Of a stretch of DNA of 64,000 bases, positions 25,001 to 34,322 are shown piece by piece; the stretch's first letter is position 1, and every line of letters begins with the position of its first letter. A model generated the notes under the pieces. It did not search any database. It saw only the letters and a program-made list of their open reading frames with translations, and was not told where the DNA came from. The translations under genes were made by a program, and so were the position numbers. Origin of the DNA: Ornithodoros turicata (Eukaryota > Arthropoda > Arachnida > Ixodida > Argasidae); assembly GCF_037126465.1 (NCBI RefSeq), contig NC_088204.1, positions 70,245,807-70,309,806 of the forward strand, given 5' to 3'.

Positions 25001-28000
25001 ACAGTACTTGCCGGCACACTGCCTTCGCAGCGTGAATCGATCTGAAACCATACTGAAGCATGTCGAAAATAAGCCTGCAAGCCTTACTCTGTCCGAGCTC
25101 ACAGCAGTGTACTTGTTAATCCACAACACGACGGCAATGTGTCACGACGACACAACTGCGCTACCAATAAGCAGAACCACATTTACTTTTCAAAGCACGA
25201 CCAATCAAACAGGCACCGTTCTGCGTACGCTCCTTCTCCACTTCTCATGTTTCTGACTTGTTTAATTTGTGCTGCTCACGTGTAAAGGGAAATATTGGGC
25301 GCTTATTTGATCACATATTCGTCCTGTAGAGCTATATAACTGGCCTACTCCATTCGTGATTCATTCGTCCGCGTGGCACCTGGTCTCTGAAGAGTAGACG
25401 CCGCACCGCGTGCGTGGGGCGCTAGCCGCGGCACTCACAAGGACAACTGCGCTTCAACATGTTAAAAAGACGCTGAAAGTATACTTACTATACGCCGTCG
25501 TCTGACTGCTGGGTGAACATTTCTGAAATTTATGATATAGGCGCGTGATGATGATACCAATGTGTCTTCGTTCAGGGATAGACAGGAACTCTTATGCTGA
25601 CTTCTTTTATGTCCGAACCGTTTTGTTGCGAACCGGTTACTGCTATTATTTTTTACGGTTCTGCTCCGGTTCGGGTTCAACAGTGTCATGAAAATTTCGG
25701 TTCGGGTTCGGTTCCGGCAAAAATAACGGTTCGGGTACGGTTTTCGGTTCGGGTTCGGGTTCGGTTCGACACCCTGCCTGTAGGGCACAGACATGAAAAC
25801 AACGTGACCCGCAGCTCGCTGACGTCCGGTGATGGTAAATACGTTGGCCCTGCTGGCGTTACTGTTTAGCCAGACGATATTTAATCAAGAGAGACCGAAT
25901 CAGGCAGGCGTATTTATGCTGGGATCCGGGATATATTTCCGAGTCCGAAAATCCCGAGAATCCCGGCTGCCTTCGCGTTCCGGTATCTAACCAAAGCAGG
26001 CTTCAATAATGGTGAGTTTTAGTATACCGTTGATAAAGTTATCGTCTCTATCGGAACCAATCGCACTCGTGCGTGACTCAGAATCTTATCCACTGATTGG
26101 TTCCGGTTTATACGGTGAGACGCTAGTCACGTTATCAATGGTCTGGTAAAACTCTCTACTGTCACGTCTGTGATACACGAGCCGGAGCTCCCTCAGTAGG
26201 TTCGCCAAACACCGCGGTAGGCACGCTGGATAAAACCCTGGAGGAAAGCCCCATCCAGTTTGGCCTCTATCATTCAAGGGGTGTCGGCGTCATCGAGCGG
26301 CTTTTATATAGGGGGCGCGACTGAATAACAGCGCAGAGAGAGGGAGAAAATAAAGTTTTATTGAAAACATCAACATTCAGCAGGTGGAGGCATTCACATC
26401 CTGTTACTACACTCCTGGTTTGGAACTTCCTTTTCTGTGTCTCTGTTGTGTTCCTTATCATGATGCATTTAAGGAACATCCGCTCCTACAACGACGTCTG
26501 TCCCCTTTTTTTTGTGCTCAAATACCTTGCAAAGGGGGACAGAACCCCCGTCTAAGCGGGCAGCGACCAACGTTTAAAAAAAAGTATACAACAATGCAAC
26601 ATACATACAATCAAGACCCACACGAGCAAAACAAAAATCTGCACATGATGTAAGAAAGACTGCAGGTAATCAATAAATCAACACAGATAAATAATCGTTA
26701 AAAAAGGTCGGAAGTAAAAAAAATTTGAATGTCGAACTTTCGTTTCGTATTCAGTGACAGTACGAAATAAATCGGTCGGCGTCATGCGTGACAACTGCGA
26801 ATAAAAATAAGCCCGTTATATGAAGAGAACATGAAACAGCGGCTTTATATTGGTTTTTAGATAAAACGTGTCGCATATTTTAAACGAATATTTCGATTAG
26901 TACGCAGGGACAGAACGCCACACAAGAATCATACAGGTTACCCAAACGTTGTGTACGCGTGATGTTTCGGTTTTACACCAATCCCGAAATCCCACCCCGG
27001 AATCTCGGACTATTGGTCGGTAAAAATCCCGAAATCCCGAGACTGTAACAGTGGCCAGGGATTCCTAGCCTTAGATGTGGGCTCTACACAAGCAGCACAG
27101 CATCTTGTCCTAACATTGGACCAATATTGGTAATACTGGCACAATATTGGGCCGGAGTTGCCAAGACGTTGTGTTGCTTGAGTAGGTAGATAATTAGGCG
27201 AATTAAGGGTTGATGGATTGAGCTGCAAGATGTAGCAAATAAAACACACGCATAGCCCAGAGACGGAGAAACAAACGTATACACAGTCACTGCCATCTGC
27301 GGCACTTTGACACTTTCCACAGTGACACAGACACTTTGACACAGTGACAGTTTCTATTGCCCGCTGAATAAGCGGTGGCGTACGCTAGGCAGCGCTTGAA
27401 CACTTCTCTTGTGCTGCATTTGCTTGCATTTTGCCCCACTGCTTCATCACAGTAGTTGGCATGTTTTGCAGGATGAGCTTGACTACAACACAGTGATGGG
27501 CTTGACGTACGTGAATCAAGTAATGCAAGAAACTCTTCGAATGTACCCTCCCGTCATCATGTAAGTGCGTCTTCGGAGGGACAAAGTTCCCCATGTTGTC
27601 GCAGGCAATGGTATATTAGTCTAGAGACGCTTCTCGCTTGCCAAATCAGACTCACGCGTATACTGCTGACTCGCACACTGCAACAGCCAACTTCTATTTG
27701 CAGTAAAGCATGTGGTTTGTTGCAGTGGGGCGGCTGATATTGCCTTTAGCGTTCTCACACTGTCTTCCACGCGCCTCTTTAGCTTTATGTCCATTACATG
27801 AGCGGGCACCGTGCCATGTATCTTGTAGCGCTTTCCTTCGGAAGTAAAAACTGCTAAGCACGTCATTCTTGTCTTTGTCTTGCCTTCTGTATTTCCGCTG
27901 TCAGATCTTTCATCGTGCTGCCTGCGTATTTGTTCGTGGATTGTCATTGTACTTCATTGTTATGAGTGATAGGCGAGAGAGGCGACATGGTCTTCCAATT

Positions 28001-30971
28001 GATCCCGTCCCACGTCGTTTTCGGCGGCAACGAAAGGGCGGTCTAGCTGGCGTCCTCGGCACATTTGGGCTGCAGCAATAGCTTGCCAACCACGGACGAC
28101 ACCGACAGGCAAATGGCTGTCCAGCAGCTTTTTGAACTGCGCCACGCTGGGATACGGGACATCATGCACCATCATCGCCCCCTTCTTCCCATGAAAAACC
28201 TTCCTCGAGGCATAGAGACCATGCTTCATAGACTCCGCACTGGATCTGTGTTCATCAAGTCTCAACTATTCAAGCTCGGCTCTAGGGGTGACACCTGCTG
28301 TGACCACTGTCAGCAACCTGAAACAATCGAGCACATCCTGCGAGACTGCCGAGCATAACATTCTGCGCGCGTAGCCCATCTCCCTCACTCAAGCTCGGGC
28401 ACGCTAGCGGACATCCTCTTCTGCCGAACGTTCCGCTAAAGAAAAGAAACATTATTCTCTTTCTGCAGAATGTGGGTCTTGCTCAACGACCCCTCTAACA
28501 CTTTGGCGTCCCCGAGGAACTCATTCACCCTCTACGCATCTCCAGTCTTCATCCTCTATCCTCCATCCATCGTCCTTTTTCTTTGTTTTGTTGCTATAGT
28601 CGTGACGACGCCCACTTGTGTGTGTCCGACAATGGCGAGCCGATCATTACCTGCCATTACCAGACCCCCTTGTTATGAGGGTGTGGGTGATTTCAATAAA
28701 AATAAATTTGACTCAAATAAGTCCGATTTTTAAAATTTTTTCATAGCGTGATTTTTGTAACTCTGGGTGCCTTTCAGCCCTTTATGGGTGGCCTCAGTCT
28801 CCTTCACTTAACGAACCTCTATGGGCGCTCTGGTCAGTAAGATATGAATCTCGAAAATTCATTCATATGAAAATAATGAGAAACTGCGAGATACCGCTTT
28901 CTGTGTATGACCAACAGACAAATTCTCCTGTGATACTAAAAAATCCGGCGGTTGTGTTTCACTTTACTGACCCTCAAACAGTACTCTGTCTGAGAAAATG
29001 CCGTATTAGACTGCAGGGTAATTTGAATGACGTTGACGCTTATGCATATCAGCTCTGTTTTACTGGTGTAGTGTTGTACTACTGAATTGTGCAGTTTATA
29101 CATCTTGCAAGCGGCAGATTGCTTGGACAACGTCTATTCTGGATGGTTCACTGTGATGCTTACTAGTTTTGTGCTTAGATTCACAACGCGAGAGGCAGAA
29201 GTGGACAAAGAAGTCAATGGTCTGAAGATCCCTGCAGGAACTACAATCATGGCCCCTACTTACCAAGTGCATATGGATGAGAAGCACTGGCCTGAACCGG
29301 AGAAGTTCGACCCGGAAAGGTGAGAAATACGTTCGTATGTTCTATGTACTTGTGTCTCAGAAGGACGTGCATGAGTAAGATGTAAATGGAAGTGAACGCG
29401 GTGTATGCCACTTGATGCTATCCACATTCCACGAACTCGAGCTGCTTAGAACCCATTTCACGATACAACAAAGCTAGGATGTCTAGTGGTCATATTTCAA
29501 TGTAATGTGTGCGCACACCATGTATAATATTCGTTCTATATTTGTTGCATCACGGTTTACCGCGGCACATGCTCAGTGATGGCTTGAAATTACGGATGTG
29601 TTCATTATATCTAGCGTTTGTCCAATCGTACGCGTGCATAACAGACAGTAAGGGTTGCACCAAAACAGTGTGTCTAACAGAACTTATCTTAAATTAGCCC
29701 ACAATATTATCATTTAGCATTTTGTTTTCGCCTATAGTTGGTTCTGATCTTTCTTCTTCCTAGAAGGTGTGACCGTGTGATTCCCTCCGTATTGCGGTTG
29801 CAATCTGGAAGGATTAACATTGTACCAAATTATCTGTCTACTGGCGTTGGATATTTTTCTGAGGCCCAGTGACGTATCCCAGAAGTGCACAGTTGACGAA
29901 TGGAACTGCTAATGAACCTTTTTCACACATGCGTCGTATCCTAGCGGCTGTCCAGCGAAGCACGCCCGGCGCGCCGAAACGCGGCCGGTGCCATGTTGGC
30001 GTCGTCTACTGAGTATGCGAGGAAACCTCTTGGGCGCCGTCAGGTTTACAGAGTACGCACAGAAGCGTCGTGAAGAAGGTCCAGTGCAGTCTTTTCGTTG
30101 CAGGTTTAGCCCCGAGAACATGAGAACACAGCATCCATTGGCGTACCAGCCTTTTGGAATTGGACCAAGAAATTGCGTTGGCATGCGACTTGCGATATTG
30201 GAAATATTGTACACGGCTGCCAGGATGGTGCTTGAATACGAAGTGCAACTGGGAGAAAAGCAACAGGTACATTGGTTTTAAACGAAAGCAAACACGTAGC
30301 CGTTATTGTTGGCACGGACGTAGGGTGAGAGTAGCTTCTGCAGCGGAACGGGAGACAGGGGTTTATGTCTGTCCAGGGCCGACTGCCATAGCCTGTGGAG
30401 CAGGCGGGATTTCAGGAATCACCTATATCACTTCCGATGACCCCAGATATACGAGAAAGTGATGTAATACTGAAATCGATATAATAATGGATTCCTGTAG
30501 ACGACCAAATGTAAATGAGGGCACGTCATTCTGTATGTATGAGGGATTGACAGAAAATAAGTGAGAATAATATATACGCAATATAGGTCTTGGAAGTTTG
30601 TCCTGGAGATTTGTTTAGACTTTCTTTCTTTCTATCTTTCAAAGTGCTCGCTCGGTTGCCCAGCGATTGTTAAATAAACATTGTGAATTCAATTGATCAC
30701 AACAAATTAACTTATTTGAAATCCTGCTCTGAACTACTTCGTTTGTTCTGAGCGTGTCCGTCCCTTTTGTGTGCGCTGCCATAGGCAGGTTCCTCCTTAC
30801 TGGCCTCAAAGGTCAGCAGTCAGATGCAGTCTGAACGCGAACTTTTTCTGTTTCATCTCGTCAATCAAGGGAGAAATGCACCTTGACTATGATGCCATGG
30901 TGTCAAAGCCAGAGAAAGGGCCCTGGATAAAGTTCTACAGAAGAAAAACAAATGACGCCGTACCTTCCTGA
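6970..30971 (+). CDS. Cytochrome P450 gene, 13 coding exons identified (N-terminal exon missing)
   Basis: This is a haem-thiolate monooxygenase, normally held in the endoplasmic reticulum and fed electrons by cytochrome P450 reductase. Joining 13 exons gives about 497 residues with every exon boundary in phase and no internal stop. Seen in order: proline-rich hinge (DGPTPNLIWGN), C-helix WKKNR, I-helix VAAFGTTST, K-helix ETLR (ExxR), FDPERF, and haem loop FGIGPRNCVG with its cysteine ligand. Motif spacing and the NPF and HxDxxxWPxPEKFDPERF stretches suggest the CYP3 clan, which is expanded in ticks. Introns are 1479, 383, 668, 6530, 64, 6543, 652, 187, 2996, 1618, 784 and 603 bp. The first exon here begins with the third base of a codon, so an upstream exon with the signal anchor must exist; I did not find it. 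Oddity: the usual acidic residue of the I-helix is glycine. Substrate unknown; detoxification is only a guess from the clan. Confidence 0.9.
7236..7349. repeat. Small fold-back MITE, AGTTTTAGTA ends
   Basis: Left arm AGTTTTAGTATATCGTACGC and right arm GCGTACGATGTACTAAAACT are near complements around a short centre. It shares its end sequence with the element at 26014-26153. Confidence 0.7.
7485..7685. repeat. Fold-back element (about 66-bp arms)
   Basis: The left arm, starting CATGATGGCGAATAGCAGCA, is complementary over about 66 bp to the right arm ending TGCTGCTATTCGCCATCATG. The centre is about 70 bp and A-rich. Confidence 0.8.
7866..8335 (-). pseudogene. 3' end of a decayed LINE
   Basis: On the minus strand a frame carries NLWKSLPCDITYAEDFAVF, resembling the W-N-S-LP motif near the C-terminus of many LINE reverse transcriptases. 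Downstream on the same strand comes CCTTATGTAACGCCCCTTGA, which I recall as a common tick LINE tail. There are no catalytic residues in this piece. It lies in P450 intron 1. Confidence 0.5.
8362..8467 (-). mobile_element. Partial Ruka-like SINE, 3' part
   Basis: On the minus strand it matches the last 100 bp of the SINE at 54273-54576, including the end GCGCTAACACGAAAGTAAAA. The tRNA-like head is absent. Confidence 0.75.
8546..8598 (+). CDS. P450 exon b: A-helix region
   Basis: Encodes KRVPALTEWAKKYGDIF plus two bases of a glycine codon, matching the W-x-KKYG-x-I/V-FG stretch of CYP3-clan proteins. The acceptor is TTTTTTCAAG and the donor is GG|GTATGT. It is only 53 bp long and is recognised by its fit between exons a and c. 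Confidence 0.85.
8982..9078 (+). CDS. P450 exon c: beta-1 and B-helix region
   Basis: Completes the split glycine and encodes GFYNGDIPTLVVKD followed by LQVQQRIFISDFTDYTYRG, the P-x-LVV-D and IF-x-x-DF-x-x-Y-x-x-RG motifs. The acceptor is TTTCTCAAG. The donor is GGT|GTAAGT, chosen over an earlier GT because it matches the consensus and keeps phase 0. Confidence 0.87.
9528..9585. repeat. Short tandem repeat
   Basis: GAGGTAGGACAAT and close variants follow one another about four times inside P450 intron 3. Confidence 0.6.
9747..9872 (+). CDS. P450 exon d: C-helix, WxxxR haem-propionate motif
   Basis: Forty-two codons. STMRTDEQHPYLGTSLL is followed by the C-helix motif WKKNR, in which Trp and Arg normally contact the haem propionates. 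The later stretch reads TSQGMTTYKFKQ, where relatives usually have a SPAFTSGKLK-like run, so this segment has diverged. The acceptor is CATTGTAG and the donor is CAG|GTAAGC, phase 0 at both ends. Confidence 0.85.
13326..13904. mobile_element. Fold-back element with 11-bp direct flanks
   Basis: Long imperfect inverted arms: GGGAACTGGTGTACC near 13345 pairs with GGTACACCAGTTCCC near 13871, and GCCTCAGGACAGAAGCCGCC pairs with its complement near 13806-13825. TTCTATTCGAA occurs on both sides (13315-13325 and 13905-13915), a plausible target duplication. A 12-base G run sits inside. A relative lies at 38605-38926. No coding capacity. Confidence 0.75.
13929..14323. mobile_element. hAT-like MITE
   Basis: The ends CAGGGGTCGGGAACC and GGTTCCCCACCCCTG are inverted and follow the CAGGGGTSGGSAACC pattern of many hAT elements. 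The flanking octamers CATTAGAA and CATTACCC agree at five of eight positions, so the duplication is old or doubtful. It lies against the preceding fold-back element. Confidence 0.65.
14340..16230. repeat. Diffuse family of GGATATC and ATGTCC motifs
   Basis: Short words such as GGATATCCAC, GATGTCC, GACATCT and CAGATATCCG recur in both orientations over almost 2 kb. There is no regular period. It may be a very old palindromic element. Similar words appear near 19.8, 20.9 and 52.6 kb. Confidence 0.35.
16403..16640 (+). CDS. P450 exon e: helices D to F, longest exon
   Basis: Seventy-nine codons plus one base, from MWPHFQSVADEFLKILSQK through the low-similarity D-E loop to ALAMDYAGQAAFGV, HHSFQND and NPFLKAAAEAVPG. 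These match the E-helix (D-x-x-x-x-x-AFG) and the D-x-x-NPF signature of arthropod CYP3-clan enzymes. The acceptor is TTTCCTCACAG and the donor is GCAC|GTGGGT. The exon follows a 6.5-kb intron full of repeats. Confidence 0.9.
16705..16832 (+). CDS. P450 exon f: F-G loop and G-helix
   Basis: Reached across an intron of only 64 bp (16641-16704). Encodes CTTTLSAVMTPLLWLHSKLG, then FTFGVFSKSVYQVVDQRKKVN, the membrane-dipping F-G region and G-helix ending in the R-K-K motif. The acceptor is CATTTACAG and the donor is AAT|GTAAGT. The exon enters at phase 1 and leaves at phase 0. Confidence 0.9.
16945..17240. repeat. Dispersed repeat ending in TCTTGAGGTC tandem units
   Basis: The start (ATGAATGAGAAGTCTCACCG) resembles 6884-6910. 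From about 17160 the words TCTTGAGGTCAGTTGGG and variants are repeated several times. I suspect a LINE or SINE tail but cannot name it. Confidence 0.5.
17684..19164. mobile_element. Nested palindromic element built on CCAATATTGG
   Basis: The outer arms 17684-17746 and 19102-19164 are near-perfect complements (for example AGTGGTGGATCTTAA and TTAAGATCCACCACT). Inside, 18750-19104 is itself a large palindrome with arms of about 150 bp, both starting TTAAACCGGATAATGCTTTA and containing repeated (T)CCAATATTGG and GGACCAATATGG blocks. The roughly 1 kb between the left outer arm and the inner palindrome is unpaired. No coding frame is recognised. It lies in P450 intron 6. Confidence 0.75.
18223..18300. 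repeat. Two-copy tandem repeat
   Basis: CCGGCCCTAAAGAAAGAGGG appears twice about 44 bp apart, each followed by an A-rich run. Confidence 0.7.
21060..21836 (-). pseudogene. Penelope-like reverse transcriptase fragment
   Basis: On the minus strand broken frames read KTGVYIVSVIAPVLSESYL, then RFVADLFLL in place of the F/Y-V-DD catalytic box, then FTVEHPVNGELQFLDVRL, and further on VIPYFHKRSHNLLFVAQKI. These are ordered motifs of Penelope-like elements (G-x-x-IGS-x-x-AP, x-DD, ELQFLDV, IPY-x-H-x-x-S-x-x). Frames are shifted and interrupted and one catalytic aspartate is alanine, so it is dead. It lies antisense in P450 intron 6. Confidence 0.75.
22279..22791 (+). other. Unrecognised 170-codon open frame
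   Basis: The longest plus-strand open frame inside the P450 introns. I see no signal peptide, repeat or known domain. The Thr-rich stretch (TITMTTTTYPQ) and lack of conserved motifs make a chance frame likely. It starts 13 bp after another short frame and has no clear splice or polyA context. Confidence 0.15.
23240..23300 (+). repeat. Second Penelope-like scrap
   Basis: TTTTGGAAACGTTGAAACCG and the following bases match, in the opposite orientation, the stretch at 21050-21095 downstream of the Penelope-like motifs. It is a short homologous remnant only. Confidence 0.45.
23376..23454 (+). CDS. P450 exon g: H-helix, DLLQ motif
   Basis: Encodes LKRIDLLQSMLDAEVSKEHS and GEFNNN. The R-x-DLLQ-x-x-LDA motif precedes the variable linker to the I-helix in CYP3-clan proteins. 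The acceptor is TTTCACTACAG and the donor is ATG|GTAAGT, phase 0 to phase 1. It joins directly to exon f, giving RKKVNLKRIDLLQ. Confidence 0.88.
24107..24179 (+). CDS. P450 exon h: first half of the I-helix
   Basis: Encodes DVKKDPKKISADDVAVNATV then LFVA plus two bases of an alanine codon. This is the start of the long I-helix that crosses the haem. The acceptor is CACTTGCAG and the donor is GC|GTGAGT. It overlaps a long antisense open frame that I regard as chance. Confidence 0.9.
24367..24475 (+). CDS. P450 exon i: oxygen-binding motif, J-helix
   Basis: Completes AAFGTTSTALSYL and continues TYVMAKYPEVQEKMREEVEA, followed by ALKKS. The canonical I-helix pattern is A/G-G-x-D/E-T-T/S; here the two positions before TT are F and G, so the acidic residue is replaced by glycine (codon GGA, one change from GAA). 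The acceptor is CTTGCAG and the donor is TCG|GTAAGC. Confidence 0.93.
24631..25776. mobile_element. Non-autonomous hAT-like element with perfect 8-bp duplication
   Basis: The ends CAGGGTGTCGAACCG and CGGTTCGACACCCTG are inverted repeats. CCTGTAGG flanks both sides exactly (24623-24630 and 25777-25784), the 8-bp duplication typical of hAT. Both subterminal regions carry arrays of CGGTTCGGGTTCGG words, mostly in opposing orientation. No transposase frame is visible. It lies in P450 intron 9. Confidence 0.88.
25918..27044. mobile_element. Possible DNA element with CCCGAAATCCCGA end repeats
   Basis: GGGATCCGGGATATATTTCC near 25921 faces AAAATCCCGAAATCCCGAGA near 27023, with further CCCGAAATCCC copies at each end. 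I could not define exact termini or a target duplication. A smaller fold-back (26014-26153) sits inside. Confidence 0.4.
26014..26153. repeat. 140-bp fold-back MITE, GAGTTTTAGTA ends
   Basis: GAGTTTTAGTATACCGTTGA pairs with TCAATGGTCTGGTAAAACTC. The inner arms GGAACCAATC and GATTGGTTCC also pair. Same end type as 7236-7349. Confidence 0.75.
27472..27560 (+). CDS. P450 exon j: K-helix ExxR
   Basis: Encodes DELDYNTVMGLTYVNQVMQ then ETLRMYPPVI. ETLR is the invariant ExxR pair that stabilises the haem-binding core. The acceptor is GTTTTGCAG and the donor is CAT|GTAAGT, leaving at phase 2. The preceding 3.0-kb intron holds a hAT-like element and a small fold-back. Confidence 0.94.
28065..28440 (+). 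pseudogene. LINE 3' ORF fragment with CCHC motif
   Basis: Encodes LPRGIETMLHRLRTGSVF followed by DTCCDHCQQPETIEHILRDC, the C-terminal C-x2-C-x-H-x4-C zinc motif with E-T-I-EHIL typical of I/Jockey-type LINEs that carry RNase H. An early stop and the absence of upstream reverse transcriptase show truncation. A 3' tail ending in AATAAAAATAAA reaches about 28710. Sense orientation in P450 intron 10. Confidence 0.75.
29179..29319 (+). CDS. P450 exon k: beta sheets and PERF
   Basis: Encodes FTTREAEVDKEVNGLKIPAG, then TTIMAPTYQVHMDEKHWPEP and EKFDPER. The HxDxxxWPEPEKFDPER stretch is the conserved PERF region preceding the haem loop. The acceptor is GTGCTTAG and the donor is AAAG|GTGAGA, phase 2 out. 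Confidence 0.94.
30104..30266 (+). CDS. P450 exon l: haem-binding loop
   Basis: Starts by completing the Arg of PER and giving FSPEN, then AYQPFGIGPRNCVGMRLAIL. This is the P450 signature FxxGxRxCxG with its proximal cysteine, followed by the L-helix (EILYTAARMVLEYEVQLGEK). The acceptor is TTTTCGTTGCAG and the donor is CAG|GTACAT. All signature positions are intact. Confidence 0.96.
30870..30971 (+). CDS. P450 exon m: C-terminus and stop
   Basis: Encodes GEMHLDYDAMVSKPEKGPWI, then KFYRRKTNDAVPS and TGA. The K-x-x-GPWIKFYRR end resembles the last strand of CYP3-clan enzymes (PKGPVWVKF-type). The acceptor is CGTCAATCAAG. Confidence 0.88.
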   Translation, partial: GEMHLDYDAMVSKPEKGPWIKFYRRKTNDAVPS

Positions 30972-31110
30972 AGAAGCTTCTTCTCGAGCAGCGAACCAAC
31001 TCCGCTGAGATTCCATTTTCTAAGAGACGACAGCTACTGAGTTGCATGAAATCGTCATAAATAATCTAAGTCACCCTTCAAATGAATTTAAATATGCCTT
31101 CTTAGAGTGC

Positions 31111-31116
31111 AATAAA
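31111..31116 (+). terminator. Likely polyadenylation signal of the P450 gene
   Basis: A canonical AATAAA lies 140 bp after the P450 stop codon in an AT-rich stretch, at a normal 3' UTR distance. No earlier AATAAA is seen after the stop. Confidence 0.6.
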
Positions 31117-31135
31117 CATCTTGCGAGCTAAGAAA

Positions 31136-31742
31136 AACTGTTTGCGCTCTTTTAACTGATCGAAGCGTACCGTATAGCTGAGAGCACTATGTTCCTTCTT
31201 CTCATTGGTCGACATATTTTACAGTATACAATTGCAAATATTTTATCTGCCCAGTACATCGACAGTTTTCTCCTTGGCTTCCTATTCGAGTGAAACTTTC
31301 ATGGATACCATAAAAAAGAAACCAGCTAGCACAAGTGGCTCTGGCTAGGTTAACTCAACCACGCCTGATGTCAACAGCACCAGTCACCAACTGAGTATTG
31401 AACATGATGTATTGTGCAGTTACATCTGAGGTAGCTGTCAGGCGGAACGTAGTTGCCTTTTGCAGTTTGTTGCATGTGAAAGCGAATTGATGTTTAGGTC
31501 GTCTAAACACACTAGACAGCTTATTAACTACTGAGCGTCACATGAGGAAGAGGAGCTTCTTCCTAACACCTACGACAGCGAACACAATACACCGCTAGTA
31601 AAATACAGCACGACACTCACCGCTACGCAGGTGGTGGAATAGTGACAGACATCGAAGCCTCTCAGTATCAGTACAAACTATGGAGCGGTCTCGAAGAGTG
31701 CGTGCGCCGTCCGCAAATAGCGAGCTGTCTGTCTGTCTGTGC

Positions 31743-31773
<31 letters not shown>

Positions 31774-33332
31774 CAGAGGGGGATAACGCTGAATAATAAT
31801 AATAATAAGTAAAAGCGAGTGTGAATTCGTCGTTATCCCTTAACGCGTGCTAAATGCATCACCTCGGCCTGTGATTCGCCACGAGCTGTTGCGCGAGCCT
31901 ACCAAAGCGGCTTTGGAGCGTGCGAACTTTAGATGTAACGGTAAGGATCTCTATGTGAAAGTTCAAGATTGTGGCCCAGGGCTCGGCGCGCCGCTGCAGC
32001 CCGCGAACGGTGTATAGCACATCACAAGCGGACATGCAAGCGGTCAAACGAGCATTGGCTGCACGAAGACAACATGACCCAACAGTGAGGGAAGTCAAAG
32101 CGGTTGCGATGAGACGGAGCGCAGCATATCCTAAAGTACGCGAGCACGAAGCCGTGTCTATGGGATGTAAACGGTGTCAGAGGTGTGTACTGGACCATTC
32201 TTTAAAGCGCCAGGGGAACGTAGACGAAGGACACAACAACACAGGCGCAACTCTCAACAACGTGTTTTCAGCAGGCCAAAGGAATCTTATATATAACCTG
32301 GGTGTTGCAGGGAAGGAAATTGTTTTTGTGTTTGGTGTCGTATACGGGATGTTCCTTATGTCTGAAGAAAAAAGAAGGGGTATTCATAGACTTTCAGCTT
32401 AAAATCGCCCCAAACGACCACCTGGGCGTTGTGCCTTGAACGGGATATCTTCAATCCCTTTCAATTTGGTTCCTAGCAATACCCAGGTTGTATACAATAT
32501 TCCTTCGGACTGTTTGGACGGCGGAAAACACTACACCGTGCACATGCATACGTGAGCACGAGTACAACTTCCAAGCTGACACAAGCCGCGGTTACATGAA
32601 CCCGACAGAAACGGGTCGAGTTGACTTATCGCACATCACTCCTTCCTGAAAGATCCTCCCGCAAAGATTGGTTGACAGGGTAGTAGTTGCTTGACAGGTA
32701 GCAGGGTTGTAGTAGAGAGTACTGCGCCCAACGGGGGGGGGGGGGGGCGGAAGACTCATTAATCGGGAAGTTATTTCGGCGACTCCCCATTTCCGTGGTT
32801 TAGCTTCAAGCATTTTTTATCAGTGAGCAGGAGGAGAGATTTGTCAGCCAGCCATCATTAGCATTGGGCGACAGTGAGTCAGCTTTTTAAGCGCCATAGC
32901 ATTTCTTTAACGCACGTTTGGGCCGCGGTGAAGCGTACCGTCAGTGGAGATGGACCCTTTACATTCTCTCGATGAGCTAACTCCCCCATGATGCTGATGT
33001 TTCGCCCCTCGGCGGATAAGAAACGTTTCTGGGGGTGGGCAGAGATTTAGCAGATTGGAAGGCCTATGAGGTGGCTCTCCGTCTGGGTGGTCTTCGTTTG
33101 TGAATACTGTAGTATAGGAGATGCAGTCAATGCAGCGTCCACTATAAAGCGTGGTTCATACTACTGCGTTCCACTGCGCGCAGACACATATACGTACGAC
33201 ATAAGCAATCTGCTGGACTGTCCACGTACATGCGGTCACCCCAAGTGTCAGCTAATGCGTGCCTTTCACGAAGCGTTATGGCGGAAAGTTTGAATTCCAT
33301 GCTTGAGTTCGGCGTAACGCAAACTGCAGGTA
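31136..33332. other. Intergenic, downstream of P450
   Basis: Contains CTGT/GT and AAT microsatellites (31726-31808) and a 14-base G run (32734-32747). Short frames here show no domain. Confidence 0.5.
31726..31808. repeat. GT and AAT microsatellites
   Basis: CTGT units run into about 13 GT units (31747-31773); an AAT run follows at 31792-31808. Confidence 0.9.
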
Positions 33333-33471
33333 CACTCTTAAAAATGAACTTCACCACATAGCACGCTCCTAGCCAACCACCATCCCGAATGACAACGTTC
33401 TCGCCCCTGATTTGTTGAAAACGAGAGGAGGAGCCTATTTTGTGCCGTGCATAATGGACACAAAATAGGCT
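33333..33471. mobile_element. Truncated copy of a palindromic MITE
   Basis: Matches the left arm and loop of 39025-39262 (CACTCTTAAAAATGAACTTC to the loop and ACAAAATAGGCT), then stops, so most of the right arm is missing. Confidence 0.85.
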
Positions 33472-34101
33472 GTAATATCGGGTGTAAGTAAAGTGTTAAA
33501 GTGTAATTAGTCAAACATCTTTCTTTCTTGCAACTTCCATATACACCATGTTTACTGCGGTGTTGCTGATATTCATATCACGCAGAAGAGGGGAAGCGCT
33601 TCAGCACGCAAGCACAACAGGTGACGATTTGTTCCCCCTTGGGCGCCTCGATGCTTGCGTCGAAGAAAGTTCAGCACGGGCGAACTCTTTGGGTTCTGCT
33701 GCGGAATGTCTCGTACGCGTCTGCTGCCACAGTAACTAAAGTTCGCTCGCGTCCATATGCTATGAAACGCAGTGTCAACCACGCTTGACACTTCCCGTCA
33801 ACGCTCAGTCTATCGTTGTGCCATTGCGTGTGGTCGGCACATTCACATTACCTGTGCACATTCACATCACGTCTCCTGTGTAGCTCGACGTCCACGCTGG
33901 GTTTCTGCGCGCGTCGTTTACGTTCTACTTCGGCTATAGTGTGCATATATGGCCGTTCCGTTAGACAGTACGAGTAGGCGAGTAACGAATAGCTATACGG
34001 AACTATTTCTAGGTTTAGCATTTATGCAGTGTCACGCGTATTTCGGCCCCTCACCCTTTCGGCCCCTTACCAATGTCAGCCACCTGCTTCTAGTCTCCTA
34101 C

Positions 34102-34249
34102 AGTTACGCTGGACGTGTCATCCTTATACACCAATATCCCACACGAAGACTGCATCACCGCAGCAGAAACGGCTTTTTCAAAGTACTCCGATTCCCCTTG
34201 TGATTCGTCTGTCCATTCTCCTCTACTGAAACTGATCCATTTTGTATAA
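34102..34249 (+). pseudogene. Penelope-like reverse transcriptase fragment
   Basis: Encodes LDVSSLYTNIPHEDCITAAE and more, ending in a stop after LLKLIHFV. The DV-x-SLYTNIPHE motif is the conserved D-containing RT3/palm box of Penelope-like elements. It is a separate, short remnant from the one at 21.06-21.84 kb. Confidence 0.75.
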
Positions 34250-34322
34250 TAATAAATCTTAGTTTTACCTTATTCCTATTTATCTCAGTCTTAAGGCTCG
34301 TTGATTCATTCAAATATATATA

